Of a stretch of DNA of 64,000 nt, positions 21,460-32,331 are shown in pieces. Below the pieces are notes generated by a model that was given only the letters and a program-made list of their open reading frames with translations, was not told the origin of the DNA and searched no databases. The DNA is from Calliopum simillimum (lineage: Eukaryota; Arthropoda; Insecta; Diptera; Lauxaniidae). The position numbers and the translations under genes were made by a program. The first letter of the stretch is position 1, and each line of letters opens with the position of its first letter. The DNA is taken from assembly GCA_951812925.1 (NCBI GenBank), contig OX638368.1:120861309-120925308 (forward strand), given 5' to 3'.

Positions 21460-22190
21460 TGTGACTTAAGTCATTTTTGCAATGATCGATTCAATTTGAA
21501 TCCATCGATTCGTATAGTATGGGGTTTTCCTATATAATTTAAGAAGAAAAAAGGGTATAAGGGTTTTTTGCTTTTCTTATGTTTTATAGTCATTTCACGC
21601 GAATCGGGCATGGAAAATAATGTGGAGTTCTTAAATTTGTTCACGTTCGGGTCACTTGTACTTATGAATTACAAGAATGCAAGCATATGTATTATGAAGG
21701 AAGTGAAGCTTATGTATATTCCGCAATAGAGGTAAAAAGACCACGGCACTTTTTTGTGAAACTTATTTCTTCACATACTTATTTTACGAAAGATTTTTGA
21801 CGCCACATTGCGGTAAATCCCATTTTATCTCGCAAGTAAGTAATTCTCGTACAAGCTATTTTGATGAAATTTAGTGGGTAAGCGTCAATTGTGAATGCCT
21901 GACACTGGTGTTCGAAATTTGTTTTTATAACAAACAGCAAAATCATGCATTAATTATACTAATACAGAGTACAAATGACCCGAATATGAATGAATTTCAG
22001 AACCCCACATATTTTCCCATGCTCGGTTTCGCGTGAAATGACAGGTAGTCTACTTAGTTGCTTTGTTTTCATATATTTAGTTTGGTATAAATAACAACAA
22101 CTATCTGATTCGTTTTGTATTTTAATAATTTCGCTTCCCACAACTATTTGCCGTTTGTTAATTAGTATTTGATTTAATAAAATAAAACAT
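21460..22190. repeat. Conserved inverted-repeat block upstream of S1-like gene 4
   Basis: Two arms read towards each other. TTTCACGCGAATCGGGCATGG with TGTTCACGTTCGGGTCACTTG (21593-21660) faces the complement at about 21965-22050 (GACCCGAATATGAATG and CATGCTCGGTTTCGCGTGAAA). About 300 bp separate them. The same arrangement lies upstream of copies 5 (30100-30550) and 7 (59640-60070). It could be an old MITE caught in the duplication, or a structured noncoding RNA or regulatory block. Confidence 0.6.
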
Positions 22191-22842
22191 TTTGATTTGC
22201 TTTTATTTAAAAAGTGAGTAAGGTTAAGACTTTTGAAGAATTTTAGAACGATTTCTTAGAATTGCAAAAATTTAGAAGAAGTGAATTTACTAACTTTATC
22301 TGATTAGTTAATAATAGTACAGGTTTACAACAAAAAAATTAATAAAATAAAAAAAAAGTGTTAACTTATGGGATTGCATTACTGAATCCACGTGCTGAAA
22401 TCAACGCCGTACTACATGTTGCTTTATCACGTTAGAATCTCGAAATATACTTGCTTCGAAGTACAAAAGTTGCCTTTGTTTTAATTTTCGTTTTCCGATT
22501 CTTGTAGTATTTTGTTTTGATTTCCATTTTTAAATTTTGAAAATTTTGAGTTTACAAAATGACGGACATTTTATGAAAAATCTTAATAAAGAGTGTGTCA
22601 AAATAACTTCTACACGCTTAGGGTTCAATAAAACTTAAAAAGTTCAATTTAAAAATTCTTAAAAATATGTCAATTTATTAATATATTAAAGAAATTCAGT
22701 AAACATTAAAATATTGGAATATTAATCGGAATTTATAAATCTATCCACCTTTTCCGGGAATCCCGTCATTAACGATTTAATAGTTGTTTCTTAAAGTCAG
22801 ACATGTCCTGGGATATCTTTCCAGTGTTCTTCAATTACCTTT

Positions 22843-23624
22843 TCACGAGCGCCCAATATACTCCACAGGCCGGAGTTCTGGATAGTTGGCTGGGTTGGCC
22901 TCCCGTGGTACAAAATGTACGTTATTATTTGCATACCACACAAGGGCCTTTTTTTCATAGTGACATGATGCTAAATCGAGCCAGAAAAATGTAAGCACTC
23001 TGTGCTGTTTAAGGAAAGGCAAAAACCGTTTTTGAAGACCCTCCTTAATATACATTTCTGTATTTATCGTTCCTGATGTCACAAATGCTTGGCTTCTTTT
23101 GCCACAACTGCAAATGGCTTACCACACAAGAAACTTCTTAGGAAGTTTGTCCGGTATTGTTCCCGAATACTACCTCGTCCATCAGCTACACAAAAATCTT
23201 GACTCGGAAGTTGTGAAAAGTCTGCCAGAACATAGGTTTCATCATCTATCACACAGCACGTACATTTTTTTAAAAAATTAGACCTAAATTTTTTAGCTCC
23301 TTTTTTTGCTTTCAAATTCTTTACCGCATTGCGATCTTGAACTTTCTGAACTTTATACGACTTCAGCAGAGCATTAGCTTCGGTTCTGCACACAAAAGAA
23401 TCAGAGCATTTAACTATATGAAATGCTTTTCTGGGAGAAGTGTTCGGAGCTCTTCGATAGAGTTGTTCGAAATCTTTTGCCTTGCCAGTATTTTTTGCAC
23501 CTTTTTCCCTTCCTGATCCAGGTTTTCTTCCAGTGTTTGAGTCTTCATTATACTGTTTAATGGCTTTTGAAACAGTGCGACGATGAACCTTGAGACCTGT
23601 TGCTATTTTGTTGAAAGTCCACAA
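22843..23624 (-). pseudogene. Tc1/mariner transposase, DD37E type, broken
   Basis: The N-terminal part (23624 to about 23080, 181 aa) has a helix-turn-helix (WTFNKIATGLKVHRRTVSKA), the GRKPGSGR hinge motif and the first catalytic region DDETYV. After a frameshift near 23080 the second part (to 22843) gives TSGTINTEMYI, WLDLASCHY with the second Asp, and NPANYPELRPVEYI with the catalytic Glu 37 residues after that Asp. It catalyses cut-and-paste transposition in intact relatives. The frameshift and the MITE close upstream of the start make this copy inactive. Confidence 0.8.
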
Positions 23625-23690
23625 TGGATTTTTTTAAAAAGTCCATTTTGAAAGAAATAACAATTGAAAATTAATAATTGAATAAATATA

Positions 23691-24236
23691 GAGTAGAACG
23701 GGGCAATGTCGTGCACTCAACTTTGACATGCTCGTAAAGCCGTACATCTCAAGCGAATGCGACGCGTAAGCATCCGATCGAAAGATAATTTCGTTGGTTA
23801 CATCCATGTGTAACAACATTTGTGTAGCGAGAAATTGTGTTTGTGTAAGTGAATGTGCACGATATTACCCCAATGGTCGTTTTAAAGGTCAACTTCGATA
23901 ACTCGGTGAAGCCCAAAATTTTTTTCGAAAACCAAATACTTCTTTTCTTTGGCAGGATAATTTGTTTCAGAAAACACTTACCTGGTATATTTTTCCGGAA
24001 GGAAAATTGTTTTTCTGACCCGATAAAAAAACACTTTTATCGTCCCGAAAGCGTGCGTTTTGAAAAAAAGGTTACTCTGTAGAGACGAACTGGTGAAAAT
24101 TGCTAGTATTATATGCATAAGCTCAGTAGGTCAGCAGGTCCCTACCTTACGAACAGTTGGTAAATCATTCAATTCTTTGGGCTAAAACAGCCAGTGCACG
24201 ACATTACCCCCTGCACGACATTACCCCGTTCTACTC
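23691..24236. mobile_element. 546-bp TA-flanked MITE nested in the transposon
   Basis: Terminal inverted repeats GAGTAGAACGGGGCAATGTC and its complement (24212-24236, TGCACGACATTACCCC then GTTCTACTC), with TA at 23689-23690 and 24237-24238. The word TGCACGACATTACCCC is repeated twice in tandem at the right end (24195-24228) and once inside (near 23864). It has a short open frame with no recognisable domain. It sits between the transposase start and the right terminus of the host transposon. Confidence 0.8.
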
Positions 24237-24369
24237 TAATATCTTATATATTTTTAAAAGCTAACACAGGATAAGTTATGGCTGGAAAAGTGTGTTTAAG
24301 TTTTTTTTGATAGACTATTTATATAACGCGCTATCACAACATTTATCATTTAAATTGTGTCATAGGAGA

Positions 24370-24600
24370 TCCGGAAATTCTAGTAAAATTTTTTTTTTTG
24401 CTTTTGAATGAAAATTTAAATACAGGCAGCTAAACAAAAATCTATTGAATTGAATTATCTCTGTGCTCGTAGTTAAGCATTTTTATAACTAAAATAAATT
24501 GAAATTTTTCCCTCAAAAGGACTTAAGCTTGTTATATGGGTGGTTCTCCAAAAAATGTACCATTCAATGTCCCGTAGCTCAAACCCATGTTGAAATTTAA
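24370..24600. repeat. Duplicated block, also at 33470-33660
   Basis: TACAGGCAGCTAAACAAAAA and TATGGGTGGTTCTCCAAAAA are present in both places. The second word is inverted relative to 27838 (TGGTACATTTTTCGGAGA), so the block is probably one arm of a larger fold-back element. Confidence 0.5.
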
Positions 24601-25765
24601 TTCAATCAATTCGAAACCTAAACGTACATCAAAAACGAATTCAAAACGGATTTGCTCTTAATAATGTTAATGCTGTGTTTAAATAAAAAAAAAAAATTTA
24701 TTTTTAAGCACTTTTTAGCGATTAAAAAAATAAATAAAAAGAAAAAAAATTATCGATCCGCCTATGGTAGGATTTGATCCCGGGTAATTCCTCAGCACGG
24801 ATTCGTTTCGAATCCGAAATGTATGTAAAAACATATTCAAAACGGATTCGCTTTTAAAAATGTTAATGCTGTATATTTACAGAAAAAAACCGTTTTGATG
24901 CGCTTATTAATAATTAAAATAAAATAAAAAGCAAAAAAAAGAAGAAAAATAAAGGGTCAAAATCCACCTGTGGTAGATTCGAACCTGGGCAGATCCGTTT
25001 CGAATCCGTAAATACTTCAAATACGAACTCAAAACGGATTAGCTTTAACCCAATGTGCACAAAAACGGATGAGGATCCGTTTCGAATCCGTAACGAGTTC
25101 ATAAAGGTATAAAAAACGTAATCCGCGGTAACGGATCCATTTCGAACCCTTAACGTACATCAAAAACGAATTCAAAACGCTTTGTTAAGATAAAAAAAAA
25201 ACATTTTGAAGCGCTTATTAGCGATTAAAAAAAAAATAAATTCCGCAGTGCGGGCCCGTTTCGAATCCGAAACTTATGTAAAAACGAATTCAAAACGGAT
25301 TTGCTTTTAAATATGTTAATGCTGTATATTTGCAGAAAAAAACCGTTTTGATGCGCCTATTAGCAATTAAAAAATAATAAAAAGAAAAAAAAGGAAGAAA
25401 AATAATGGGTAAAAATCCACCTCTGGTAGGATTCGAACCTGGGCAAATCCGTTTCGATTCCGTAAATACTTCAAATACGAACTCAAAACGGATTTGCTTT
25501 ATTTAATTTTTATGATAAAAAAAATATTTTTGATTTGTTTTTTTTTTTTCTTTTTATTTTATTGCGTATGATTTTTTGTAAACTTTTCAAACTCTGTTTG
25601 AAAAAATGTTTTTGATTCCAAATTTGAGTATATAACATTTTTTATCAAAAGAAGGGAAGAAAAACAACACAGAATACTTATAAAATAACAACAGAAATTT
25701 GTTTGTTTACAAACTTTAAATCTCAACATCAAATAAGTCTACATCAGTTAAGTAAACATCATATC

Positions 25766-25850
25766 GGCCAATAGCCTAGTTGTCTAACGTCTCGTGTATG
25801 AAAGAGTAATACCCCGGGAGCCTGAGTTCGACTCCCGGCCGGGCTAGCTA
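25766..25850 (+). repeat. tRNA-like A box / B box segment in CCCA element
   Basis: TAGCCTAGTTGTCTAACG (25772-25789) resembles a pol III A box. GAGTTCGACTCC (25824-25835) resembles a B box inside a stem CCGGGAG/CTCCCGG. No proper acceptor stem or anticodon arm forms, so it is tRNA-derived or tRNA-like, not a tRNA gene. Equivalent segments are at about 26520-26605 and 31360-31430. Confidence 0.5.
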
Positions 25851-26519
25851 GTAATTTTTTTTTTTTTGTTATTTTTAATTAAAAATAAGCGCTTCACCCT
25901 GTTTTCTTTTTTTTATACATTAACATTATTAAAAGCGAATCCGTTTTGAATTCGTTTTTGATGTACGTTACAGGTTCGAAACGGATCCATAAAAGAAGAA
26001 AAAACGATTCGTTTTTTTTTTAGGAATCCTTCCCGCAAACGGATCAGTAACGGATACGTAACGGATTCCGTAACGGATAAAAAGAACGAAAATATGAACC
26101 CGTTACGGATCCAAAACGAGTCCGTTTGGCACACTGGGAATTAATGTTAATGATGTTGAAAAAAACTTTTTGATTTGTTTTTTCCCAGTGTGCCAAAAAA
26201 AACGATTCGCTTTTTTTTTGGGAATCTCTCCCGCAAACGGATCAGTAACGGATCCGTAACGGGTAAAACAGCGGAGATATGAACCGCCTGGCACACTGGG
26301 TTTTATCTTTTTATTTTATTGTGTATAATTTTTTGAAAACTTTTCAAACTTTGTTTGAAGAAACGTTTTTGATTCCAAATTTGAGTATGTAATATTTTTT
26401 ATCAAATGAAGGGAAGAGAAAGAACACAATACTTATAAGAAAAACAACAGACATTTCTTTAATATACAAACTTTAAATCTCAAAATCAGATATGTCTGCA
26501 TCAGATAAGTCTTCACCTT

Positions 26520-26605
26520 ATCGGTCAATAGCCTAGTTGTCTAACGTCTTGTGTTTGAAAAGTAATACCCCGGGAGCTTGGGTTCGACTCCCGGCCAGGT
26601 TATAT
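26520..26605 (+). repeat. tRNA-like segment, second copy
   Basis: TAGCCTAGTTGTCTAACG and GGGTTCGACTCC with the same spacing as at 25766-25850. A different copy of the same element. Confidence 0.5.
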
Positions 26606-26880
26606 TTTTGTTTTGTTTTTTTTTTTAATTAAAAACAAGCGCTTCACCATTTTCCTTTTTTTTATAAGCAGCATTAACATTATTAAGAGCGAATCCGTTT
26701 TGTATTCGTTTTTGATGTACGTTACGTATTCGAAACGGATCCATAAAAGAAGAAAAAAAGATTTGCTTTTTTTTTAGGAATTCCTCCCGCCAATGGATCA
26801 GTACGGATTCCGTGACGGATAAAAAGTACGAAAATATGAACCCGTTACGGATTCGAAACGAGTCCGTTTGGCACACTGGA

Positions 26881-28160
26881 CTGTCTATGCTCAGTTTTTC
26901 TTATTCTAATTGAAAATTTTAAAATATTTAGTAATTGGAGAACTGAAAATGAAGAGAAAAAGGAGAGTCAGTGTATTTTCAGCTCAGTTAGTTATGGTTT
27001 TTCGACAGAGAGTGTTCGTGTGTTTTTTTTGTAAAGGGCGCAAATGTGCATCATTCTCCGCGTAAGTTTTTATATATTACTAAACTTATTATTTTATCTC
27101 TATAAAAGTAAAACAATGATCAATTACGAGGGCTATCCACCAGTTCAAACTTTTTTCAAAAAAAACTGATATTTTCATTGTGATATTAATGTTTTTGCAA
27201 CATTTCGCCATTCTTCGTTTCATCATTGTCCTTCGTGTTTTTGCAATATTTCAACATTGTCCGCTTAGGAACCATGCACCTGTTTTTTTTTTTTGTAAGT
27301 TTTGCTTAAAATATTTATTTAAAAAATAAAAACTAAACTAAAACCAGGTGGCAACCCTGAAAATTTATGTTGGATTTTTCAAAACTTGATTTAAGTGTTT
27401 CAAGACTAAATTTATTATTTTAAATAAATGGTTTAAGCATACATAACAAAAAAAAAAAAAAAAACCGGGTGGCAACGCCGAAAGTTTTGTAAAATTTAAA
27501 AAAACTATCTGAGTGTTTCTGCAACCAAAAATTTAAATTTATTGTAGTCAAGAAAAGTAAGAATTATATAAGAATTTCGAGAATATCCAGGTGGCAGCCC
27601 TAAAAATTCATGTTGGATTTTTCAAAAGTTTATTTAAGCGTTTTGAGACTAAAATTTTATTTTAACTTTTTACATACAATATATTGTTTAGCGAAACTTA
27701 AACAAAAAACCATATGGCAACCCTGAAAGCTTGTGTTCATTTTCTAAAAGTGTTCCAGAAGGTAAAGTCGTCATATACTATACCTTCATGTAAATAAAAA
27801 CTAAATAAAATGGGTGGGGACAAAAATAGGCTTGTTTTGGTACATTTTTCGGAGATTTACCCATATATGGTCCAATCCTTAAGCTGCGACAATTGCGCAC
27901 AAAATTAAGAAAAGTTTCTTTACCTATATATTCTTTTAAGCAAGATTCACATTACTAAACATAAACATTTTCTCAATAAAACGGGCATAAAATAAAATCC
28001 GTCGCACCGATTTAAAATTTTTTTTTAGATTTAAAATTCTAGCTTTTTTCGGCATCGCTTTTTTGAAATTCTGACGGGCAAAAAATTTTTAATTTATTTT
28101 CGCTCGGATATAATTTGCCATTTTATCTGGAAACTGGGGCGTGATAGAAAAATTTTGTAA
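26881..28160. repeat. Segmental duplicate of 33921-35200
   Basis: Near-identical over about 1.3 kb (CTCAGTTTTTCTTATTCTAA, CCAGGTGGCAACCCTGAAAA, and so on). AGGTGGCAACCCTGAAA-type words recur several times within it at roughly 120-bp spacing. No gene is visible. Confidence 0.65.
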
Positions 28161-28686
28161 ACAGCAAGGAATAATAATTACATAGCCCGTTAATGTTTTA
28201 GTGAACTTTTAGTTTTAGCTTAAACTTTAAGTTCAATAACGGTCTTTTTGAAGTTACATTAAAGAAGAAAATAATTTTTAGCCATTAAACCATATACTAA
28301 GTTGGAAATATTAGCTCTTTTTTTCTGTTTTTCCTCCGAAAAATCGTGAATTGAAATTAATTAGTTTTTTGATCCTTTGATAGGCCTGTCTAAAAAACAG
28401 AGTCCTCTCTACTACCGTCTGCTATAGATACAAACGTCACAGAATTAGTTAAAAGCTCTCACAAAGTTCTGCAATAAGTATACTTGAATCTGTATGCTCG
28501 TTTATATTTATTCCGTTTATTGATAATTCTGATTGTTTCCATACATAACACTTTTACAATGAATATTTCTATTTAAAAAACATCTATGTTAATTTTTAAA
28601 AAAATTATAATTCCGAAAATCCAATAATTGGCATCCCTAACTGAGATACCATAGTAATATGAACGATTTAAATATTCTTTGAAAAT
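28161..28686. repeat. 3' flank of S1-like gene 5
   Basis: Aligns with 18930-19560. It provides the uninterrupted versions GGAATAATAATTACATA (28169) and CAAACGTCACAGAATTAG (28431), the empty sites of elements at 35213 and 36505. Confidence 0.65.
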
Positions 28687-29130
28687 TTAACTGTTGAGAT
28701 TACGCCATTTGCGATTCTTCCACTGATCGTACACTCCATCGTTTCTGATGGACCACTTGGTGGGATTGGGTGCATCATCCCAGTTCGTAACAAATACATC
28801 CCAACCGACACGTTGTCCATACCAATCCATGTTGCACCAAAATTGCGTGGTAGGTCTTCTGTGAAATGCCCATGCGATTTTATCACCTGGTTGCACCCAT
28901 AGGCCGTCGTCGCCCCCGATTTTATCATCTGCAGAGGCACACCATAAATGTGCATGGTGCTTACCCTCGTTGTGCACTTCAACCACCCAAGACTCGGCTC
29001 TGTCTATTATTTTGAGTAGGCCTCCTAGAACATTGGCGCCGATGGCTGCTATAACAAAAGGATTGCCGAACACGGACGTGAGCTGCGTAGTCACCAGCAA
29101 AATTGCCACAATAGCGCACTTGACGTTCAT
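28687..29130 (-). CDS. Secreted S1-like protein, copy 5
   Basis: Intronless ORF of 147 aa: signal peptide 1-22, hydrophobic segment 23-43, complete S1-like domain with Cys64 and Cys99. It differs from copy 4 at six places (I35L, K80Q, R90H, Y113F, K115T, K118D). Four of these lie in the charged loop and strand region, so surface charge varies while the core motifs stay fixed. An intact promoter with TATA box lies upstream. The CRE-like site has one change (TGACGTAA). It lies in a duplicate unit with a minisatellite and inverted-repeat block upstream, like copies 4 and 7. Family by motif; function unknown. Confidence 0.82.
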   Translation of the reverse strand: MNVKCAIVAILLVTTQLTSVFGNPFVIAAIGANVLGGLLKIIDRAESWVVEVHNEGKHHAHLWCASADDKIGGDDGLWVQPGDKIAWAFHRRPTTQFWCNMDWYGQRVGWDVFVTNWDDAPNPTKWSIRNDGVYDQWKNRKWRNLNS

Positions 29131-29315
29131 GATGAAACTCTTCGATTTGATTTTATATGCCGGTGTATCTCTCTAGATAGAGTCTGTACTTTGTACAAAA
29201 AAGGTGAAGTTGCTACTGCTCAAGTTAGCAATGAACTAATAACTTTGTGAATGCGTTACATTGTTTATATACACATTTTCGTTTAGAATAGGAGATAACG
29301 ATTTGACGTAACACC
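29131..29315 (-). promoter_or_regulatory. Promoter and leader of S1-like gene 5
   Basis: CRE-like site at 29304-29311, 174 bp before the ATG; its last part is altered (TGACGTAA on the plus strand). TATA box complement GTTTATATA at 29263-29271. Leader words as in copy 4. Confidence 0.6.
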
Positions 29316-29466
29316 ATATGGATGATTTATAAAAAAAAAACAATATGAACATTTGTAATTGAATCGCTTATTTTAAAAACCTCTTAGGTAACAAATTTTC
29401 CAAATGTGTTTTTTTTTTTTTTTGCTGCGGACATTGGACGCAGGCTCGTGATGTTAATGTCCCCGA

Positions 29467-29835
29467 AACAGTGTCGAAAAATCTGTCACCAAAAAAGTGT
29501 TGAAAAATGTATCGCCAAAAAGTGTCGACAAATGTGGCGCGAAAAAGTGTTGAAAATCGATCATCAAGAAAAGTGTCGAGTATTGTATCGCTACAACATG
29601 TTGAATAATCTGTAACCAAAAATGTATCACCAAAAAACTTGTCGGCAAAAAAAAGTCACCAAAAAAGTGTTTTGAAAATCTTTCACCACGAAAGTGTCTA
29701 TTATCAAAAACGTGTCAAAAAAAGTATCGGCAAAAAAGTGTCCAAAAATCTGTAACCAAAAAAGTGTCGAAAAATATGTCGGCAAAAAAGCGTCGAAAAA
29801 TATATCACCAAAAAAAGTGTCTTGAAACTTCACCC
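29467..29835. repeat. 26-bp minisatellite upstream of S1-like gene 5
   Basis: Same unit as at 20346-21325 but only about 14 units, with the same entry sequence (GTTAATGTCCCCGAAACAGT) and the same exit sequence (CACCCCCAAATGCTGCAAAA). Confidence 0.8.
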
Positions 29836-29944
29836 CCAAATGCTGCAAAAGAAGTTTCACTTGAAAAATTTTTGATATGTAATAATGCTGAGCCCTAAAA
29901 AAAGCCCTTAAAAATTAGTTTACGTCTAAATGCCACAGGTTGTT

Positions 29945-30594
29945 ATGATTCCTAAGGAATTGTAATTTATGACTTAAGTCATTTTTGCAATGATCGATTC
30001 AATTTGATTGCACCTGTTCATATAGTATGGGGTTTTCCTATAAAATTTAAGAAGAAAAAGGGGTGTAAGGTTCTTGGGTTTTTTGCAATTTTTATATTTT
30101 ATAGTGATTTCACGCGAATCGCGCATGGAGAATAATGTGGAGCTCTTAAATTTGTTCATATAAGGGTCAATTGTACTTATGGCTTACAAGTTTGCAAGCA
30201 TATTATGTAAGAAGTGAATATAATTTTCCGAAATAGAGGTAAAAAGAGCACGGCACATTTTTGTGAAACTTATTTCTTCACATACTTATTTTACGAAAGA
30301 TTTTTGGCGCCACATTGCATTAAATCCCATTATATCTCGCAAGTAACACTCGTACAAGCTATTTTGATGAAATTTAGTAGGTAGGTTCCGAATGTGAATG
30401 CCAGACTCTGGCCTTCGAAACTTGTTTTTTTTTTACCAAAAAGCAAAATTATGCATTAATTATACTAATAAAGAGTACAAATGACCCGAATATGCATGAA
30501 TTTCAGAACCCCACATATTTTCCCATGCTCGGTTCGCGTGAAATGCCAGGTAGTCTACTAAGTTGCTTTGTTTCATATATTTAGTTTGGTATAA
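29945..30594. repeat. Conserved inverted-repeat block upstream of S1-like gene 5
   Basis: Arms at about 30108-30175 and 30475-30550, homologous to 21460-22190. The block is split at its right side by the element at 30595-31718 and resumes at 31719. Confidence 0.6.
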
Positions 30595-31718
30595 CCCAAT
30601 GTGCACAAAAACGGATGAGGATCCGTTTCGAGTTCATAAAGGTAAAAAACGTTATCCGCGGTAACGGATCCATTTCGAACGCGTAACGTACATCAAAAAC
30701 GAATTCAAAACGCTATGTTTGAATAAAAAAAAAAACATTTTGAAGCGCTTATTAGCAGTTAAAAAATAATAAATAAAAAGGAAAAAGTTATCGATCCGCC
30801 TATAGTAGAATTCAAACCCAGGTAATTCCGCAGTGCGGGCCCGTTTCAAATCCGAAACATATGTAAAAACGAATTCAAAACGGATTTGCTTTTAAATATG
30901 TTAATGTTGTATATTTACAGAAAAAAACCGTTTTGATGCGCTTATTAGCAATTAAAAAAAAAAAAAAAAACAAAAAAAGGAAGAAAAATAAAGGGTAAAA
31001 ATCCACCTTTGGTAGGATTCGAACCTGGGTAAATCCGTTTCGAATCCGTAAATACTTCAAATACGAACTCAAAACGGATTTGCTTTAATTAATTTTAATG
31101 ATGATAAAAAAAATATTTTTGATTTGTTTTTTTTTTATCTTTTTATTTTATTGTGTATGATTTTTTGTAAACTTTTCAGACTATGTTTGAAGAAATGTTT
31201 TTGATTCCAAATTTAAGTATATAATATTTTTTATCAAAAGAAAAGAAGAGAAAGTACACAGAATACTTACAAAAAAACAACAGAAATTTGTTTAACCAAT
31301 ACAAACTTTAAATCCCAACATAAAATAAGTCTACATACATCAGATAAGTCAACATCATACCGGTCAATAGCATGTCTCGTGTATGAAAAAGTAATACCCC
31401 GGGGGCCTGGGTTCGCTTCCCGGCCGGGCAAGTAATTTTTTTTTTGTTATTTTGTTTTTTTTTTTAATTAAAAATAAGCGCTTCACCATTTTTCTTTTTT
31501 TGTAAGCAGCATTAACATTATTAAAAGCGAATCCGTTTTGAATTCGTTTTTGATGTACGTTACAGGTTCGAAACGGAGCCATAAAAGTATAAAAAACGAT
31601 TCGTTTTTTTTTAGGAATCCTTCCCGCAAACGGATCAGTAACGGATTCCGTAACGGATAAAAAGTACGAAAATATGAACCCGTTACGGATCCGAAACGAG
31701 TCCGTTTGGCACGCTGGG
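30595..31718. mobile_element. CCCA...TGGG fold-back element, empty site known
   Basis: Begins CCCAATGTGCACAAAAACGG and ends CCGTTTGGCACGCTGGG. The paralogues at about 22085 and 60113 read GGTATAAATAACAAC or similar without it, so its borders and a 2-bp AA duplication are seen directly. Contents: GGATCCGTTTCGAATCCG-like words, a minus-strand B-box-like GGTAGGATTCGAACCTGGG near 31012 and a plus-strand tRNA-like segment near 31366-31430. No transposase. Confidence 0.75.
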
Positions 31719-32331
31719 AAATAACAACAACTATCTGATTCGTATCGTATTTTTATAATTTCACTTCCTACAACTATTTGCCGTTTGTTAATTAGAATTT
31801 GATTTAATAAATAAAATAAAACATTTTGATTTGTTTTTATTTAAAAAGTGAGTAAGGTTTAGACTTTTGAAGAATTTTAGAACGATTTCTTAGAATTGCA
31901 AAAATTAAGAAGAAGTGAATTTACTATCTCTGTCTGATTAGTTAATAATAGCACAGGTTTACAACAAAAAAATTAATAAAATAAAAAAAAATAAAAGTGT
32001 TGACTTATTGCATTGCTGAATCCACGTGCTGAAAACAACGCCGTACTACATGTTGCTTTATCACCTTAGAATCTCGAGTTATACTTGCTTTGAAGTGTAA
32101 AAGTCACCGTTTTGATGCATAAAGTGCACTTCCAGAGATCATATCTTGAAGTCTAGTGATCCCATTAGAAAACTAAAACTAATGTTAAATAAGGAAGATT
32201 ATATCTATTCCATGATATTAGCAGAAATGCATTATACCATTTCCTAGAAGTGCGCTTTATATCTCGAAAGAGCGATATTTGTACTCGAAATCTTGTGAGG
32301 GAGATCTGAAGCAAAAGCTGCTATAAAAGGA
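31719..32331. repeat. Upstream part of duplicated unit, copy 5 side
   Basis: Continues the alignment with 22095-22460 and 60120-60700 (GAGTAAGGTTTAGACTTTTG, CTTCCAGAGATCATATCTTG). No gene is visible. Confidence 0.6.

Larger units (their letters stand above)
22589..24319 (-). mobile_element. Tc1/mariner-type (DD37E-like) transposon with nested MITE
   Basis: Left end TAAAGAGTGTGTCAAAATAA and right end (inverted) TAAATAGTCTATCAAAAAAA are similar inverted repeats next to TA on each side (22587-22588, 24320-24321). Removing the nested MITE leaves about 1.2 kb, normal for this superfamily. The exact borders are approximate by a few bases. Confidence 0.65.
24602..26880. mobile_element. Composite of CCCA...TGGG fold-back elements
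   Basis: Dense in GGATCCGTTTCGAATCCG-like words in both orientations. One full copy runs 25049-26138 (CCCAATGTGC to GCACACTGGG). A short 117-bp copy runs 26184-26300 (CCCAGTGTGCC to GGCACACTGGG). Partial copies fill the rest. The paralogous block at 33470-33920 lacks all of it, so it was inserted after that duplication. Confidence 0.65.

Noticed and set aside
25766..25850. A possible functional tRNA gene
   Set aside because: A and B boxes are present, but no acceptor stem pairing or anticodon arm could be drawn.
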